A DNA stretch of 64,000 nucleotides from Pseudomonadota bacterium (GTDB taxonomy: Bacteria > Pseudomonadota > Gammaproteobacteria > DASZBR01), in assembly GCA_021777765.1 (NCBI GenBank), contig JAJYDF010000016.1, forward strand, positions 1-64,000, in the 5' to 3' direction. The notes under the pieces are model-generated. The model saw only the letters and a program-made list of their open reading frames with translations. It searched no databases and was not told where the DNA came from. Positions within the stretch are counted from its first letter, which is position 1. The number at the start of each line of letters is the position of its first letter. This document shows positions 9,020 to 18,875 of the stretch, piece after piece. The translations under genes and the position numbers were made by a program.

Positions 9020-9151
9020 ATAGCTGCTTTTCCTTGGATTGATATCCATGATTATCAACAAATCGATTTAAATGAATTTAAACATGTCAAAAGATGGCAT
9101 AAAGAAATTGCGCAAAGACCAGCAGTGAAAAGAGGTTTGTTAATACCTTAA
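9020..9151 (+). pseudogene. 3' fragment of a second YfcG-like GST gene
   Basis: About 130 bp encode AAFPWIDIHDYQQIDLNEF and on to RPAVKRGLLIP, nearly identical to the end of the GST gene at 8070-8205 and close to it at nucleotide level. The rest of the gene is missing. The fragment lies downstream of vapBC in the same orientation as the intact gene, so a tandem GST duplication probably lost the intervening DNA when the toxin-antitoxin cassette arrived. Confidence 0.85.
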
Positions 9152-9213
9152 TATATTAAACCCTATTACCCGAATAATTTAAGTTCATTCGGGTAATTAT
9201 ATATGAAATAGTT

Positions 9214-9570
9214 TTATTTTTTATGAATGGTAAATACACCAGTACTTTGATCACAAGAATAAATTGTACCAGCCAAGGAAGCCAAATTTTCATCTTGTAA
9301 AGTAGTATGACAAACGCCAAATGATAAAACTAATACATTGACATAATACATAGGAGGATTCTCATTATCTTCAACCGGAGCATCTATCGCTTGAGCACCA
9401 GTAGGACCCCATGGATCTACAATATTACCTGTACATATTGATTGAATATAAGAGGGAATAGGTCCAACATAATTTGGATTAATTACACAGGATATTTTTT
9501 CATCAGCTTGATAATTCTTATAATTATCAGGTGGAAGTGAATCCATACAAATATAGTGAGAAAGTTGCAT
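9214..9570 (-). CDS. Hypothetical cysteine-containing protein, possibly 5'-truncated
   Basis: The 118-aa product from ATG 9570 has six or so cysteines (HYICMDS, KISCV, SICTG, GVCHT, YSCDQ) and many Pro/Asn residues, which suggests a secreted disulfide-bonded protein. No signal peptide is encoded at this start. The open frame continues upstream for ~28 codons (an N-P-H-N-P-N-G-P-A-D-P-C stretch) up to the end of the next gene without a normal start codon. It may be a truncated gene or use an unrecognised start. The family is not recognised. Confidence 0.4.
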   Translation of the reverse strand: MQLSHYICMDSLPPDNYKNYQADEKISCVINPNYVGPIPSYIQSICTGNIVDPWGPTGAQAIDAPVEDNENPPMYYVNVLVLSFGVCHTTLQDENLASLAGTIYSCDQSTGVFTIHKK

Positions 9571-9655
9571 GTGATGTATGCATGGGTCAGCAGGCCCATT
9601 GGGATTATGTGGGTTGGTAAAAGCTAAAGGCCAGATGATTTTTAGCCATACATTA

Positions 9656-10732
9656 TCATTTTAAAAGAGTTCTTGAATCATTAATAGGTTTATCACTTTG
9701 TTTTAATGAAATTAAATCTTTAATATGTTGCTGTATATCTTTGACCCAAGAATCTATTGGGATTCTTTCTTTGATTAATTGCGGATTAATGACCCACTTG
9801 CCATTCTCTTTGCGCATAAAATAATCAGGAGAACATTGTAAGGTTCTTGCTATAAAAAATTTTATAAAAGATTGTCCAAATTCCGTTAATTGTCCATCTT
9901 TATCAGCATCAACATAATCAAAACATTGCGTTAAAAATTTGGTCATATTCTGCTCATCAAAAGGTTTAAATAACGTAAAATAGAAAATATGATAACCCTG
10001 TGTACTATGTGACGATAGCAGTGATATTAAATTATCCGCTGGTTTATTATCTTTATCAACCATATGGAAGGTTTCAATTAATGCTCTTGCTATTTTATGA
10101 AATAATGCACTACCGATAAAATCTAATCGCCTTTTTCTTGTCGCATCATCAGTATTTAATTGATTCATTACTCCAGACCACTCCTGAAGCAATCGTTCGC
10201 GAGAAATAAATGCATTTGATAGTAAAGACGATTCTGAAAAGTTTTTTGCTCGTAATATAGAGACTAAATGACAAATATTTTCACCCGGTTTTTGTACATT
10301 TTCTTTATTTTCGATAATAGGAAATTCTGGAAAAAATTGATGCAATAATTGTTTTAGAGAGGAATGAAATTCTATTGGCTTAGCCGTTCTGGGATCTATC
10401 ACACCAAATAATGGTTCTTGAACGGTAATTCGTTCATTTTTAAAATCAATAAGCGCTGATATCGCATGTGAGATTGTGTGTCCAAATTTGTTTCTTGAAC
10501 CTAAAGGACTAGGAATACTAAAAATAATTAGAAATGGCGTTTGAATATTTTTTTCTGCAATCTTTTTCAATTCTACCGCAGCAATTTCTTCATCATAAAT
10601 GTAATCATTTTCTACGTCTTTATAAGCATCTATAGAGAAAATAGAAATATATTGATCGGAATACTGTTTAAGTAATGCAGTAAAATCAAAAGGATGTTTG
10701 ACAAGTTCGTCAGAAAATTGAGGTGCGTACAT
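9656..10732 (-). CDS. Orphan protein with possible CE-clan cysteine protease pattern and EF-hand-like loop
   Basis: The 358-aa protein lacks a signal peptide and membrane segments. Residues 85-106 (H89 followed by SALIDFKNERI and then Q105-E106) and 147-158 (Q147...NICHLVS with C154) resemble the His-(Asp/Glu)-Gln-Cys order of CE-clan enzymes (ULP1/YopJ). That clan includes deubiquitinases and acetyltransferases delivered to hosts by intracellular bacteria. Near residues 275-286, DADKDGQLTEFG resembles an EF-hand loop but lacks the final Glu. No clear operon partner exists. The family is not recognised; the enzyme reading is a motif-level inference. Confidence 0.6.
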   Translation of the reverse strand: MYAPQFSDELVKHPFDFTALLKQYSDQYISIFSIDAYKDVENDYIYDEEIAAVELKKIAEKNIQTPFLIIFSIPSPLGSRNKFGHTISHAISALIDFKNERITVQEPLFGVIDPRTAKPIEFHSSLKQLLHQFFPEFPIIENKENVQKPGENICHLVSILRAKNFSESSLLSNAFISRERLLQEWSGVMNQLNTDDATRKRRLDFIGSALFHKIARALIETFHMVDKDNKPADNLISLLSSHSTQGYHIFYFTLFKPFDEQNMTKFLTQCFDYVDADKDGQLTEFGQSFIKFFIARTLQCSPDYFMRKENGKWVINPQLIKERIPIDSWVKDIQQHIKDLISLKQSDKPINDSRTLLK

Positions 10733-10842
10733 ATCAAAATCTCTACTTAATTGTATTTAATTATTTTATTATAGCAATTTGTTAGAAGATTATCTTTAAC
10801 ACTGCTCAATTAAGATGAGTTTCGATAACTATAACTGCTAAC

Positions 10843-13272
10843 CTAATTTTTTCCCAGCGCTTTTGATAACGCATCACCAAATATTGAGTTAACAAGAGCT
10901 TGAGGTTTTTGAGCTTCTTGCTTACTTTTTTCCTTATATTTTGAATGTGAGTTATTCGCATGAGATGCTGACTTACCATTTGCAATAGGTTTGTTGGGAT
11001 CAAATTTCTCTTTTGCAAAGCCATTTTTATCGTGTTTTTGCATCGATTTTGGATGTTTCGCTGAGCTATTTTTATTGAATGGTGTTGCTGATTTATTTTC
11101 AGCAGATTTTTCAGCTCGCTCTTCTAAACGCATAGATAAATTAATTCTTTTACGTTCAGCATCAATTTCAATGACTTTTACAGAAACAATGTCACCGACT
11201 TTTACAATAGAACGAGGATCTTTTATAAATTGATGTGACATAGCTGATTTATGCACTAAGCCATCTTGATGCACACCGATATCAACGAATGCACCAAAAT
11301 CAGTAATATTGGTAACGACACCTTCCATAATCATACCCGCTTTTAAATCACTGATTTCAAATACACCGTCTTTAAAAGTCGCTGTTTTAAATTCAGGACG
11401 CGGATCCAGTCCGGGCTTATCTAATTCTTTAATAATATCTTGTACTGTTGGTAATCCAAAATGATCATCAACATAATCTTGTGCATTTAAACTTTTTAAA
11501 AATTCACTATTGCCGATCACTTCTTTCATTGTTTTACTATTTTTCGCTAAAATTTTTTCAACAATAGGATAGGCTTCAGGATGCACTGCGGAAGCATCGA
11601 GAGGATTAGTACCATCAACAATCCTTAAAAATCCAGCAGCTTGTTCAAAACTTTTATCACCTAAACGCGGCACTTGTTTTAATAAAGTACGATCAACAAA
11701 AGCACCTTGTTTTTGACGAAATTGCACAATATTTGCGGCTAATGTTTTATTTAATCCCGCAACACGTGCTAATAATGGTACTGAAGCGGTATTTAAATTT
11801 ACGCCTACGCCGTTAACACAATCTTCCACAACACTGTCTAAATTTCTGGCCAATTGTAATTGACTCACATCATGTTGATATTGCCCTACACCAATTGATT
11901 TTGGTTCTATTTTAACTAATTCGGCAAGCGGATCTTGTAATCGTCGTGCAATTGAAACAGCACCACGATAAGAAACATCTAAATCAGGAAATTCTGTGGC
12001 AGCAATAACGGATGCAGAATAAACAGATGCACCGGCTTCAGAAACCACGATTTTTGTTAAATTTAATTCGGGATGTTTTTTAATTAATTCAGCGGCTAAC
12101 TTATCTGTTTCACGTGATGCAGTACCATTGCCAATACTTATTATGTCTACATGATGCTTTTTGCATAATTGCGCTAACGTTGCAATGGATTGATCCCATT
12201 GTTTTTGTGGTGCATGCGGAAATATCGCTATATGATCAACTAAATTCCCTGTTTTATCGACTACGGCAACTTTTACCCCTGTACGTAATCCAGGATCTAA
12301 CCCCATCGTGGTGCGTTGACCAGCAGGGGCTGCCATCAATAAATCTTTTAAATTATGGGAAAAAACTTTAATTGCATCTTGTTCAGCTACTTCGCGCAAT
12401 TGTGATAATAATTCTAATTCTAATTTAATAAATAATTTGGTACGCCAAGTGAGCATTGCTGTTTCATATAACCACGCGTCTGCTGCCCTGCTCTTTTGTT
12501 CGATATTAAATCGTTTTGCAATTTGGGAAATACAATATTGTTCGCCTATTTCTTCAGCAAATACTAAATAAACACGTAATATCGCTTCGCGTTGACCACG
12601 AAACATAGCAAGCGCTCTATGTGATGGAATTTTTTTAATGAGTTGCGAAAAATCAAAGTAATCAGTAAATTTAGCGCCTACTGCTTGTTTTTCAGCAATC
12701 ACTTCGCTTTTTAATAGTGCATTTTCCCATAAATATTGACGTAATTCGCCAATTAATTCGGCATCTTCTGCAAATTGTTCTAATAAAATATGACGCGCGC
12801 CTAATAATGCGGCAGCAATATCGGGAATATTTTTTTCAGGATTAATAAATTCAGCGGCGATTGTTTCAGGATTTAATTGAGGATCGGCTAATAATTTTTC
12901 TGCTAAAGGCGCTAAGCCCGCTTCACGTGCAATTTGTGCTTTGGTATGGCGTTTGGGTTTGTAGGGTAAATATAAATCTTCTAATCGCGCTTTATTATCT
13001 GCAGCTAATATTTCTTTTTCTAATTCTGGTGTTAATTTATCTTGCTCAGTAATACTTTTTAAAATAGCTTGCCTGCGATCTTCTAATTCACGCAAATAAT
13101 ATAATCGTTCTTCTAATGTGCGTAATTGTGTATCGGTTAGTCCACCGGTAACTTCTTTACGATAACGAGAAATAAATGGTACGGTATTTCCTTCATCGAG
13201 CAATGCAATTGCTGCTTCAACTTGTTTTGTTGTTGCATTGATTTCTTTGGAAGTAATTTCTGCAATATTCAT
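10843..13272 (-). CDS. tex: Transcription accessory/RNA-binding protein Tex
   Basis: The 809-aa protein is a full-length Tex. It has the N-terminal helical region ([17 protein letters not shown]), a YqgF/RNase H-like domain starting near residue 325 ([16 protein letters not shown]), and helix-hairpin-helix motifs ([10 protein letters not shown]...LLARVAGL) near 490-560. An S1 RNA-binding domain follows near 645-715 ([21 protein letters not shown]). A Lys/Ser/Asn-rich tail of ~85 residues follows S1 and is probably disordered. Tex binds nucleic acids and affects transcription and toxin expression in several pathogens. Confidence 0.97.
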   Translation of the reverse strand: MNIAEITSKEINATTKQVEAAIALLDEGNTVPFISRYRKEVTGGLTDTQLRTLEERLYYLRELEDRRQAILKSITEQDKLTPELEKEILAADNKARLEDLYLPYKPKRHTKAQIAREAGLAPLAEKLLADPQLNPETIAAEFINPEKNIPDIAAALLGARHILLEQFAEDAELIGELRQYLWENALLKSEVIAEKQAVGAKFTDYFDFSQLIKKIPSHRALAMFRGQREAILRVYLVFAEEIGEQYCISQIAKRFNIEQKSRAADAWLYETAMLTWRTKLFIKLELELLSQLREVAEQDAIKVFSHNLKDLLMAAPAGQRTTMGLDPGLRTGVKVAVVDKTGNLVDHIAIFPHAPQKQWDQSIATLAQLCKKHHVDIISIGNGTASRETDKLAAELIKKHPELNLTKIVVSEAGASVYSASVIAATEFPDLDVSYRGAVSIARRLQDPLAELVKIEPKSIGVGQYQHDVSQLQLARNLDSVVEDCVNGVGVNLNTASVPLLARVAGLNKTLAANIVQFRQKQGAFVDRTLLKQVPRLGDKSFEQAAGFLRIVDGTNPLDASAVHPEAYPIVEKILAKNSKTMKEVIGNSEFLKSLNAQDYVDDHFGLPTVQDIIKELDKPGLDPRPEFKTATFKDGVFEISDLKAGMIMEGVVTNITDFGAFVDIGVHQDGLVHKSAMSHQFIKDPRSIVKVGDIVSVKVIEIDAERKRINLSMRLEERAEKSAENKSATPFNKNSSAKHPKSMQKHDKNGFAKEKFDPNKPIANGKSASHANNSHSKYKEKSKQEAQKPQALVNSIFGDALSKALGKN

Positions 13273-13290
13273 ATTGTTAAAACCTCATCA

Positions 13291-14151
13291 TTACAAATTA
13301 ACTCTAATTAATTCCGGCAATATTACACTAGCCAGCATCACCGCACCACCAACCATAATGTTTTTCGTCATCATTTCGCCATAAATAAAAATACTGATTA
13401 AAGTTGCAAATACCGGTTCTAATGAGAATATTAATGCGGCGGTTGTTGCGGTGCTGTATTTTTGATACTTCGTCTGTAAATACAAAGTGAATATTGTAGC
13501 AAAGATAATGCAGTAAAAAAACGCAAAAATAACAGGGAGATGGAACAATTCATTCAAATGCCCCGTTTTAAATGCAATGATGCCAGGGACCGGTGCAGTA
13601 AATAATATTTGATAAAAACACAATGATTTATAATCAGGATGCACCGCAGAAATATGTTGCAAATACACAATAGATATTGCACAGGACAATGCGCAAATTA
13701 CAGTCAGAATATCACCATAAGAAATATGAGAAATATTTGATCCGGTTAATATATATAATCCATAGATACACAAAAGCGCTGCGCATAAATTTAATAACGA
13801 AAATCGTTCTATTTTAAATAACACTGCAATTAATGGAACGAAAAAGATATACACGCCAGTAATGAATGCGCTACGAGATGCGCTGATATATTTCAATCCT
13901 ATTGTTTGTGTGGTGTAGGTGGCTGCATTAAGCAATCCTAAAATTAATCCAGATATTATAAGTTGGCGATTTAATGTGGGTAATTTTTTAATGATAAAAA
14001 TAATAAATAATAGCGCCGCTAATAAAAAACGAATTGATACGAATGTAAATGGATCAATATTAATGACCGCATTTTTTATGATGGGGAAGGTGCCGCCCCA
14101 GAGTAGTGAAATAAATAAGAGATTGAGGTAGGCTCTAGTGGAGTTAGTCAT
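13291..14151 (-). CDS. EamA/DMT-family transporter
   Basis: The 286-aa integral membrane protein has about ten hydrophobic segments arranged as two EamA repeats. The first repeat begins LLFISLLWGGTFPIIKNAV and the second repeat region includes SLEPVFATLISIFIYGE, a hallmark of the family. Such drug/metabolite transporters export or import small metabolites in the inner membrane; the substrate cannot be predicted. It is 18 bp downstream of tex's start side and in the same orientation. Confidence 0.9.
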   Translation of the reverse strand: MTNSTRAYLNLLFISLLWGGTFPIIKNAVINIDPFTFVSIRFLLAALLFIIFIIKKLPTLNRQLIISGLILGLLNAATYTTQTIGLKYISASRSAFITGVYIFFVPLIAVLFKIERFSLLNLCAALLCIYGLYILTGSNISHISYGDILTVICALSCAISIVYLQHISAVHPDYKSLCFYQILFTAPVPGIIAFKTGHLNELFHLPVIFAFFYCIIFATIFTLYLQTKYQKYSTATTAALIFSLEPVFATLISIFIYGEMMTKNIMVGGAVMLASVILPELIRVNL

Positions 14152-14161
14152 GCAAATTTAA

Positions 14162-14340
14162 TGTAGCCTGGGTGCAACCAAATGATAATTTAATTTCATG
14201 TGAGAATATCGATTAAAATTCATTAATAACTACGAAGTGCTGGTGGAACCCGGGTTACGCCAGAGGTACTTAACAGTATCCGCAGAGAATTTAAATCTCA
14301 TCGATTTAAATAATCTTTATTTGGCTTCACCCAGGCTACA
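14162..14340. repeat. Repeat family C (MITE-like), copy 1
   Basis: A 179-bp element with 13-bp terminal inverted repeats TGTAGCCTGGGTG/CACCCAGGCTACA and an internal GGAACCCGGGTT core. It lies 12 bp downstream of the rplT stop, between rplT and the transporter gene. Related copies are at 20121-20322, 42663-42843 and 55749-55845. It encodes no protein. Confidence 0.85.
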
Positions 14341-14352
14341 TTTATTTAAATA

Positions 14353-14712
14353 TTAAGCTGCTAACGCTGCTTTCGCTTTATCCGCAAGTGTTGCAAACGC
14401 TGCTTTATCATGAACAGCGATATCAGCAAGCATTTTACGATCCACTTCGATCGCTGCTTTTTTCAAACCAGACATTAAGCGACTATATGACAAACCACAA
14501 ACACGCGCTTGTGCATTAATTCGTACAATCCACAATGCACGGAAAGTACGTTTTTTTACACGACGGTCACGATAAGCATATTGTCCTGCTTTAGTAACAG
14601 CTTGTTTGGCAACTCGATAGACCCGGCTTCGCGCTTCGCGATAACCTTTGGCCTCTTTCAATATTTTTTTATGGCGGGCACGAGCAGTGACCCCACGTTT
14701 AACTCTTGGCAT
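14353..14712 (-). CDS. rplT: 50S ribosomal protein L20
   Basis: The 119-aa protein is full-length L20, starting [19 protein letters not shown], with [18 protein letters not shown]20 binds 23S rRNA early in large-subunit assembly and in E. coli represses the infC-rpmI-rplT operon translationally. It lies downstream of rpmI in the conserved thrS-infC-rpmI-rplT order, with GAGGAG before its ATG. Confidence 0.98.
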   Translation of the reverse strand: MPRVKRGVTARARHKKILKEAKGYREARSRVYRVAKQAVTKAGQYAYRDRRVKKRTFRALWIVRINAQARVCGLSYSRLMSGLKKAAIEVDRKMLADIAVHDKAAFATLADKAKAALAA

Positions 14713-14727
14713 GGTTCAACTCCTCGT

Positions 14728-14928
14728 TTATGTTCTGTCGTTCAACATACGCGCAACTGATTTAATATCAGAGGGGTGTAATGTTGGGTTAGGACGTAAA
14801 TGACGTTTACGTTTAGTCCGTTTTTTGGTCAATATATGGTTGCGAAAAGCAGATTTGTGCTTATAGCCACCATTGGCTGTGCGGCGAAAACGCTTGGTAG
14901 CGCCGCGATTGGTTTTTAACTTGGGCAT
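14728..14928 (-). CDS. rpmI: 50S ribosomal protein L35
   Basis: From ATG 14928, preceded by GGAG, the product is 66 aa, the normal L35 length. It contains [19 protein letters not shown] and [16 protein letters not shown]. The longer open frame to 14985 adds residues foreign to L35. It is the middle gene of infC-rpmI-rplT, 15 bp before rplT. Confidence 0.97.
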   Translation of the reverse strand: MPKLKTNRGATKRFRRTANGGYKHKSAFRNHILTKKRTKRKRHLRPNPTLHPSDIKSVARMLNDRT

Positions 14929-15008
14929 AGTAACTCCGCATTTTAAGTTGATTAATAATTTCTGACCTCGTTTTTTCGTTTGCACCGAACATGCAATATG
15001 CCTACAAC

Positions 15009-15059
15009 GGATGAGGGGGTTCTATAATGAGTTTGTCATTAATTGAACCCCCCCTCATC
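15009..15059. terminator. Hairpin between infC and rpmI
   Basis: GATGAGGGGGTTC and its complement GAACCCCCCCTCATC can pair around a ~22-nt AT-rich loop. It lies in the 180-bp gap between infC and rpmI together with a family B palindrome. This gap is the region where L20-dependent control acts in E. coli, so the hairpin may be regulatory; it may also be only a repeat remnant or attenuator. Confidence 0.4.
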
Positions 15060-15070
15060 TACCGAAGGCA

Positions 15071-15094
15071 CCTTCTCCCGCAAGCGGGAGAAGG
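15071..15094. repeat. Repeat family B (REP-like palindrome)
   Basis: CCTTCTCCCG-CAAG-CGGGAGAAGG type palindrome, 24 bp, followed by an A-rich tract, located 14 bp after the infC stop. The same hairpin recurs at 21464, 33653, 41933/42033, 46276, 54923 and 56078. Confidence 0.85.
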
Positions 15095-15108
15095 AAAAAA
15101 ATTGAGAT

Positions 15109-15627
15109 CTACTTCTTCTTCGGCGCGATCACCATCACCATTTGCCGGCCTTCTAATTTTGGAAATTGTTCAACAACGCCTATTGTTGCTAAATCCTGTT
15201 GAATTCTTTCCAATAATTTCACACCGTACTCTTGGTGAGACATTTCACGGCCACGATAACGTAATGTCACCTTGGCCTTGTCACCGCGTTCAAGGAAACG
15301 TATCAGGTTGCGTAGCTTTACCTGATAATCTCCTTCGTCCGTCCCTGGACGAAATTTGATTTCTTTCACTTCTACTTTTTTCTGCTTTTTACTGGCAGCA
15401 GCTTTTTGTTTACCTTGTTCGTATAAATATTTGCCGTAATCAATTACACGACAAACAGGCGGATCGGCATTGGGCACAATTTCCACCAAATCTAAATTAG
15501 CTTCTTGGGCAATTTTAATTGCTTCGTGTATGCTCACTATTCCTTTTTGTGAGCCATCGGGACCAATCAGGCGTACATGAGGTGCAGTAATTTCGCTATT
15601 CAGGCGAGTAGATTTTTCGAGACTAAT
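15109..15627 (-). CDS. infC: Translation initiation factor IF-3 (ATT start)
   Basis: IF-3 homology extends upstream of the first conventional start (GTG 15537): the frame encodes [20 protein letters not shown] before IVSIHEA. The upstream limit is ATT at 15625-15627, eight bases after GGAGG (15636-15640), giving 172 aa. An AUU (or other rare) start is the known, autoregulatory feature of infC in many bacteria, because IF-3 rejects such codons. The protein keeps [13 protein letters not shown] and the basic linker, and ends in MVIAPKKK. The thrS stop codon overlaps the ribosome-binding region, so the genes are coupled. Confidence 0.95.
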   Translation of the reverse strand: MSLEKSTRLNSEITAPHVRLIGPDGSQKGIVSIHEAIKIAQEANLDLVEIVPNADPPVCRVIDYGKYLYEQGKQKAAASKKQKKVEVKEIKFRPGTDEGDYQVKLRNLIRFLERGDKAKVTLRYRGREMSHQEYGVKLLERIQQDLATIGVVEQFPKLEGRQMVMVIAPKKK

Positions 15628-15630
15628 TTG

Positions 15631-17556
15631 TTATTCCTCCATTATGGATCGTTTACTTTGTATGAGCTTTTCCAGAGTATTATTAATAAAATCCTGAAAT
15701 GACATACTTCCTAAATCTTTTCCGGTACGTGTTCGTACGGTAATTTGTTCTGTTTCTAATTCTCTGTCGCCAACTATTAAAAATAGGGGTACCTTTTTTA
15801 AAGTGAAGTCGCGTATTTTAAATCCGATTTTCTCATTTCTCAAGTCTGTTTTTGCACGATATCCTAAATCTAGTAATTTTTGTGTTAATTTTGTGGCATA
15901 TTCTGCATGTTTATCCGTAATATTCATCACTACTACTTGGATTGGTGATAACCAAACTGGCATCTCTCCTGCATAATTTTCAAGTAAAATGGCAATAAAT
16001 CGTTCTAGTGAACCACAAATAGCACGATGTAACATCACTGGTCTTTGTTTAGATCCATCTTCTGCAATATAGTGCGCGTCTAATCTTTCAGGTTGTGCAT
16101 AATCGACTTGTAATGTGCCACATTGCCATACACGACCAATACAATCTTTTAAGTGGAATTCTAATTTAGGCCCATAGAATGCGCCCTCGCCTGGCGCTAA
16201 TTGCCATTGAATACCCTTATTATTTAATGACGTTTCTAATGCATGTTCTGCGCGATCCCAAGTCGCATCATCGCCAATACGATCAACAGGACGTGTTGCT
16301 AATTTCACAATTACATCTTTAAATCCAAAATCAGCATAAATATTAAATAATAAATCTAAAAATTTGGCTGATTCTTCTTGTAATTGACTCTCTGTACAAA
16401 AAATATGCGCATCATCTTGCGTCATGCTTCGCACACGTAATAAACCGTGTAAAGCGCCTGAAATTTCATTGCGATGACATGAACCAAATTCTGCGAGTCG
16501 CACCGGTAAATCACGATAACTGCGCAATCCTTGTTTAAATATTTGTACATGACAAGGACAATTCATTGGTTTAATGGCATAAGTGCGATCTTCTGTTTCG
16601 GCAGTAAACATTTCTTTGCCAAACATTTGCCAATGCCCTGATTTTTCCCATAAGGATCGATCGACAAGTATTGGTGTACGCACTTCTTGATAATGATTTT
16701 TTCGTAATTGTTTACGAATGTATTGTTCAAGTTGTTGATAAATCGCCCAACCATTTTCATGCCAAAAAACCATGCCAGGCGCTTCTTCTTGAATATGAAA
16801 TAAATCCAAGGTTTTTGCTAATTTACGGTGATCACGTTTTTCTGCTTCTTCTAAACGATGAACATATTCATCTAATGTTTTTTTATCTTGCCATGCTGTG
16901 CCATAAATTCTTTGTAGCATTTCATTATTGGAATCACCACGCCAATAAGCACCCGCTAATTTAGTTAATTTAAATGCTTTAATTTTTCCGGTAGTGGGTA
17001 AATGTGGGCCGCGACATAAATCAATAAAATCACCTTGTTGATAAACAGATAATGCTTCACTCGAGGGAATATCTTCAATGATTTTGGCTTTATATTCTTC
17101 ACCAATACCTCGAAAATATTTAATGGCTTGATCACGTGTCCAAACTGAACGGGTCACTTTAAAATCTTGTTTTGATAATTCCTGCATTTTTTGTTCTATT
17201 TTTGGTAAATCTTCATAAGAAAATCCAGGCTCATAAGCAAAATCATAATAAAACCCATCTTCGATCACCGGACCAATTGTGACTTGTGCTTTAGGAAATA
17301 ATATTTTTACTGCATGTGCTAATAAATGTGCTGTTGAATGACGGATGATTTCTAAGCCTGCTTGATCTTTATCCGTAATAATTGCAACTGTTGCATCATT
17401 TTCAATTAAAAACGATGTATCAACTAATTTATCATTGACTCTTCCAGCTAATGCCGCTTTTGCAAGTCCAGCGCCAATACTTGCAGCGACTTGTTCAACA
17501 GTCACTGCTTGTTCGAATTGACGTTTATTTCCGTCTGGTAATGTGATCGTGGGCAT
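15631..17556 (-). CDS. thrS: Threonine--tRNA ligase
   Basis: From ATG 17556 ([14 protein letters not shown]) the product is 641 aa, the expected length. It has the N-terminal TGS domain, the editing domain with [12 protein letters not shown], and the class II catalytic core with [13 protein letters not shown] and [14 protein letters not shown]. The C-terminal anticodon-binding domain is complete. It charges tRNA-Thr in the cytoplasm. The open frame extends to 17598 but runs into the flanking family D repeat; the internal ATG matches homologues. It heads the thrS-infC-rpmI-rplT cluster. Confidence 0.97.
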   Translation of the reverse strand: MPTITLPDGNKRQFEQAVTVEQVAASIGAGLAKAALAGRVNDKLVDTSFLIENDATVAIITDKDQAGLEIIRHSTAHLLAHAVKILFPKAQVTIGPVIEDGFYYDFAYEPGFSYEDLPKIEQKMQELSKQDFKVTRSVWTRDQAIKYFRGIGEEYKAKIIEDIPSSEALSVYQQGDFIDLCRGPHLPTTGKIKAFKLTKLAGAYWRGDSNNEMLQRIYGTAWQDKKTLDEYVHRLEEAEKRDHRKLAKTLDLFHIQEEAPGMVFWHENGWAIYQQLEQYIRKQLRKNHYQEVRTPILVDRSLWEKSGHWQMFGKEMFTAETEDRTYAIKPMNCPCHVQIFKQGLRSYRDLPVRLAEFGSCHRNEISGALHGLLRVRSMTQDDAHIFCTESQLQEESAKFLDLLFNIYADFGFKDVIVKLATRPVDRIGDDATWDRAEHALETSLNNKGIQWQLAPGEGAFYGPKLEFHLKDCIGRVWQCGTLQVDYAQPERLDAHYIAEDGSKQRPVMLHRAICGSLERFIAILLENYAGEMPVWLSPIQVVVMNITDKHAEYATKLTQKLLDLGYRAKTDLRNEKIGFKIRDFTLKKVPLFLIVGDRELETEQITVRTRTGKDLGSMSFQDFINNTLEKLIQSKRSIMEE

Positions 17557-17586
17557 GTATATAAACCTATTAATTTTATTCAATCG

Positions 17587-17669
17587 TAGCCCGGACAAAG
17601 GAGCACAGGGACGTGTCCAGGAATAGTTAATTACCCGGACACGTCGCTGGCGCTCCTTTGTCCGGGCTA
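17587..17669. repeat. Repeat family D, copy 2
   Basis: An 83-bp inverted repeat with TAGCCCGGACAAAGGAGC at one end and its complement at the other, and the same inner GACGTGTCC core as the copy at 7476-7566. It lies between thrS and the tRNA-Val gene, upstream of both. Confidence 0.85.
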
Positions 17670-17701
17670 GAAAAAATTATAAATTAACTCTAATTTAATT
17701 C

Positions 17702-17776
17702 TGGTAGGCACGAATGGGATCGAACCATCGACCACCACCATGTCAAGGTGGTGCTCTACCACTGAGCTACGTGCCT
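17702..17776 (-). tRNA. tRNA-Val (anticodon GAC)
   Basis: The minus strand folds as a tRNA: acceptor stem AGGCACG/CGTGCCT, D arm TAGCTCAGTGGTAGAGCA, anticodon stem CACCA... with loop CTTGACA giving anticodon GAC, T arm with GGTTCGATCCC, and an encoded CCA end (17702-17704). It is 75 nt with no intron. It reads GUC/GUU valine codons. Confidence 0.95.
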
Positions 17777-17895
17777 ATTTGGTGATCTGTAAAAGTATCA
17801 TTCCTTATAGGTATGCGCAAGATTAAATTATGGAGATTAGAATGTTTTGCTTCCCTCTAAATTTATTGAGGGAATCAAAACCCGAATTGTGACGA

Positions 17896-18141
17896 TTACA
17901 TCAGTGAGCAACCTTTTTCATAGCTGTCTGCCCACCACGTGCTAGCTATTTGTATTTGATGGAGTACATCATTAATAAATAAATTACATGTTACTTCCGG
18001 AATGCTGGGTGTTTCACCACTGACAACATTTACAAGATTAGAAGCAAATTCTTTTGCCTTTAAAATGTGACTAAAATCTCCCGCAATTAATATGCATAAA
18101 TTTTGTGTGGATTGTGTTTGAGATAATTCAGCACGTGGCAT
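17896..18141 (-). CDS. Small hypothetical protein
   Basis: From ATG 18141 the frame gives an 81-aa product beginning MPRAELSQTQ and ending in WWADSYEKGCSLM. A TTG at 18162 would add seven residues. No signal peptide, membrane segment or recognised motif is present, and the ribosome-binding site is weak. It stands alone between tRNA-Val and the secreted orphan at 18.4 kb. It may be a real small gene or a chance open frame. Confidence 0.35.
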   Translation of the reverse strand: MPRAELSQTQSTQNLCILIAGDFSHILKAKEFASNLVNVVSGETPSIPEVTCNLFINDVLHQIQIASTWWADSYEKGCSLM

Positions 18142-18443
18142 AATAAACTCAAAATTATTCAATGAAAAAGAGTCCCTATTTTATAGGCAGATCATTACAA
18201 AAATATTAAGGCGCGTAAATCAATAAAATCAAAGATAAATGTTGTAATATAAAGAATTAAATATCTGCATACTGACTTTTTATAATGAGTTTATTTATTT
18301 TTCATCACAAATTTAACATCTGTTTGAATTAAATCATTTCCTTTAAAAAAAGAGGTTCGCCTGAATGTTTGGCGAATGAAATGAGTTACATTTCAAAATG
18401 ATTATATTCAATAAAATAGCAAATACTAATTTACATATAGTTT

Positions 18444-18875
18444 CTATTTACTCTTTGCTTGATTCAGTGGGTAAATGTAATAGGCAACTGTAGCTTGGCT
18501 ACTAAACGCTTGCGCTGGTGAAATATTAGGTGTTGGATAAGTACCACTAGTGTAAGCACAATAATAAGATGGCCCCCATGAATCGTACATGGGAGTTGCT
18601 GTGTAAGACGTCATCCCAGATTGTTGCATTTTCACAGCTATTGCTTCTCCATCAGCAGCATTACTCGTTTGTAAGAAAATCATTGTATATGGCGTACCTG
18701 CGGTACTATAGTCTGTAACCATGAGATAACCTACTCTCAAAAAACGCGTGCCCGGGCTAGCAAATGCTGGCAAAGTGGGTGGACAAGTTGCAGAAGCTTT
18801 TAAATGTAAGTTTATTGCAAATACCGAGGTTGAAAAAACCAAGCTGATAAACAAAAGATATTTAAATATTTTCAT
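18444..18875 (-). CDS. Secreted hypothetical protein
   Basis: From ATG 18875, preceded by AGGAGA, the product is 143 aa with a clear signal peptide (MKIFKYLLFISLVFSTSVFA). The mature part starts with a Cys-Pro-Pro segment and has a second Cys in YYCAY, suggesting one disulfide in the periplasm or outside. It loosely recalls the small secreted DUF4949 proteins of Legionella (ACP near the N-terminus, W...C...Y near the C-terminus), but I cannot confirm this. No operon partner is seen. Confidence 0.7.
   Translation of the reverse strand: MKIFKYLLFISLVFSTSVFAINLHLKASATCPPTLPAFASPGTRFLRVGYLMVTDYSTAGTPYTMIFLQTSNAADGEAIAVKMQQSGMTSYTATPMYDSWGPSYYCAYTSGTYPTPNISPAQAFSSQATVAYYIYPLNQAKSK

Noticed and set aside
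15027..15359. Plus-strand frame of 110 codons over infC
   Set aside because: It starts in repeat family B and runs antisense to infC; its sequence is a by-product of the repeat.
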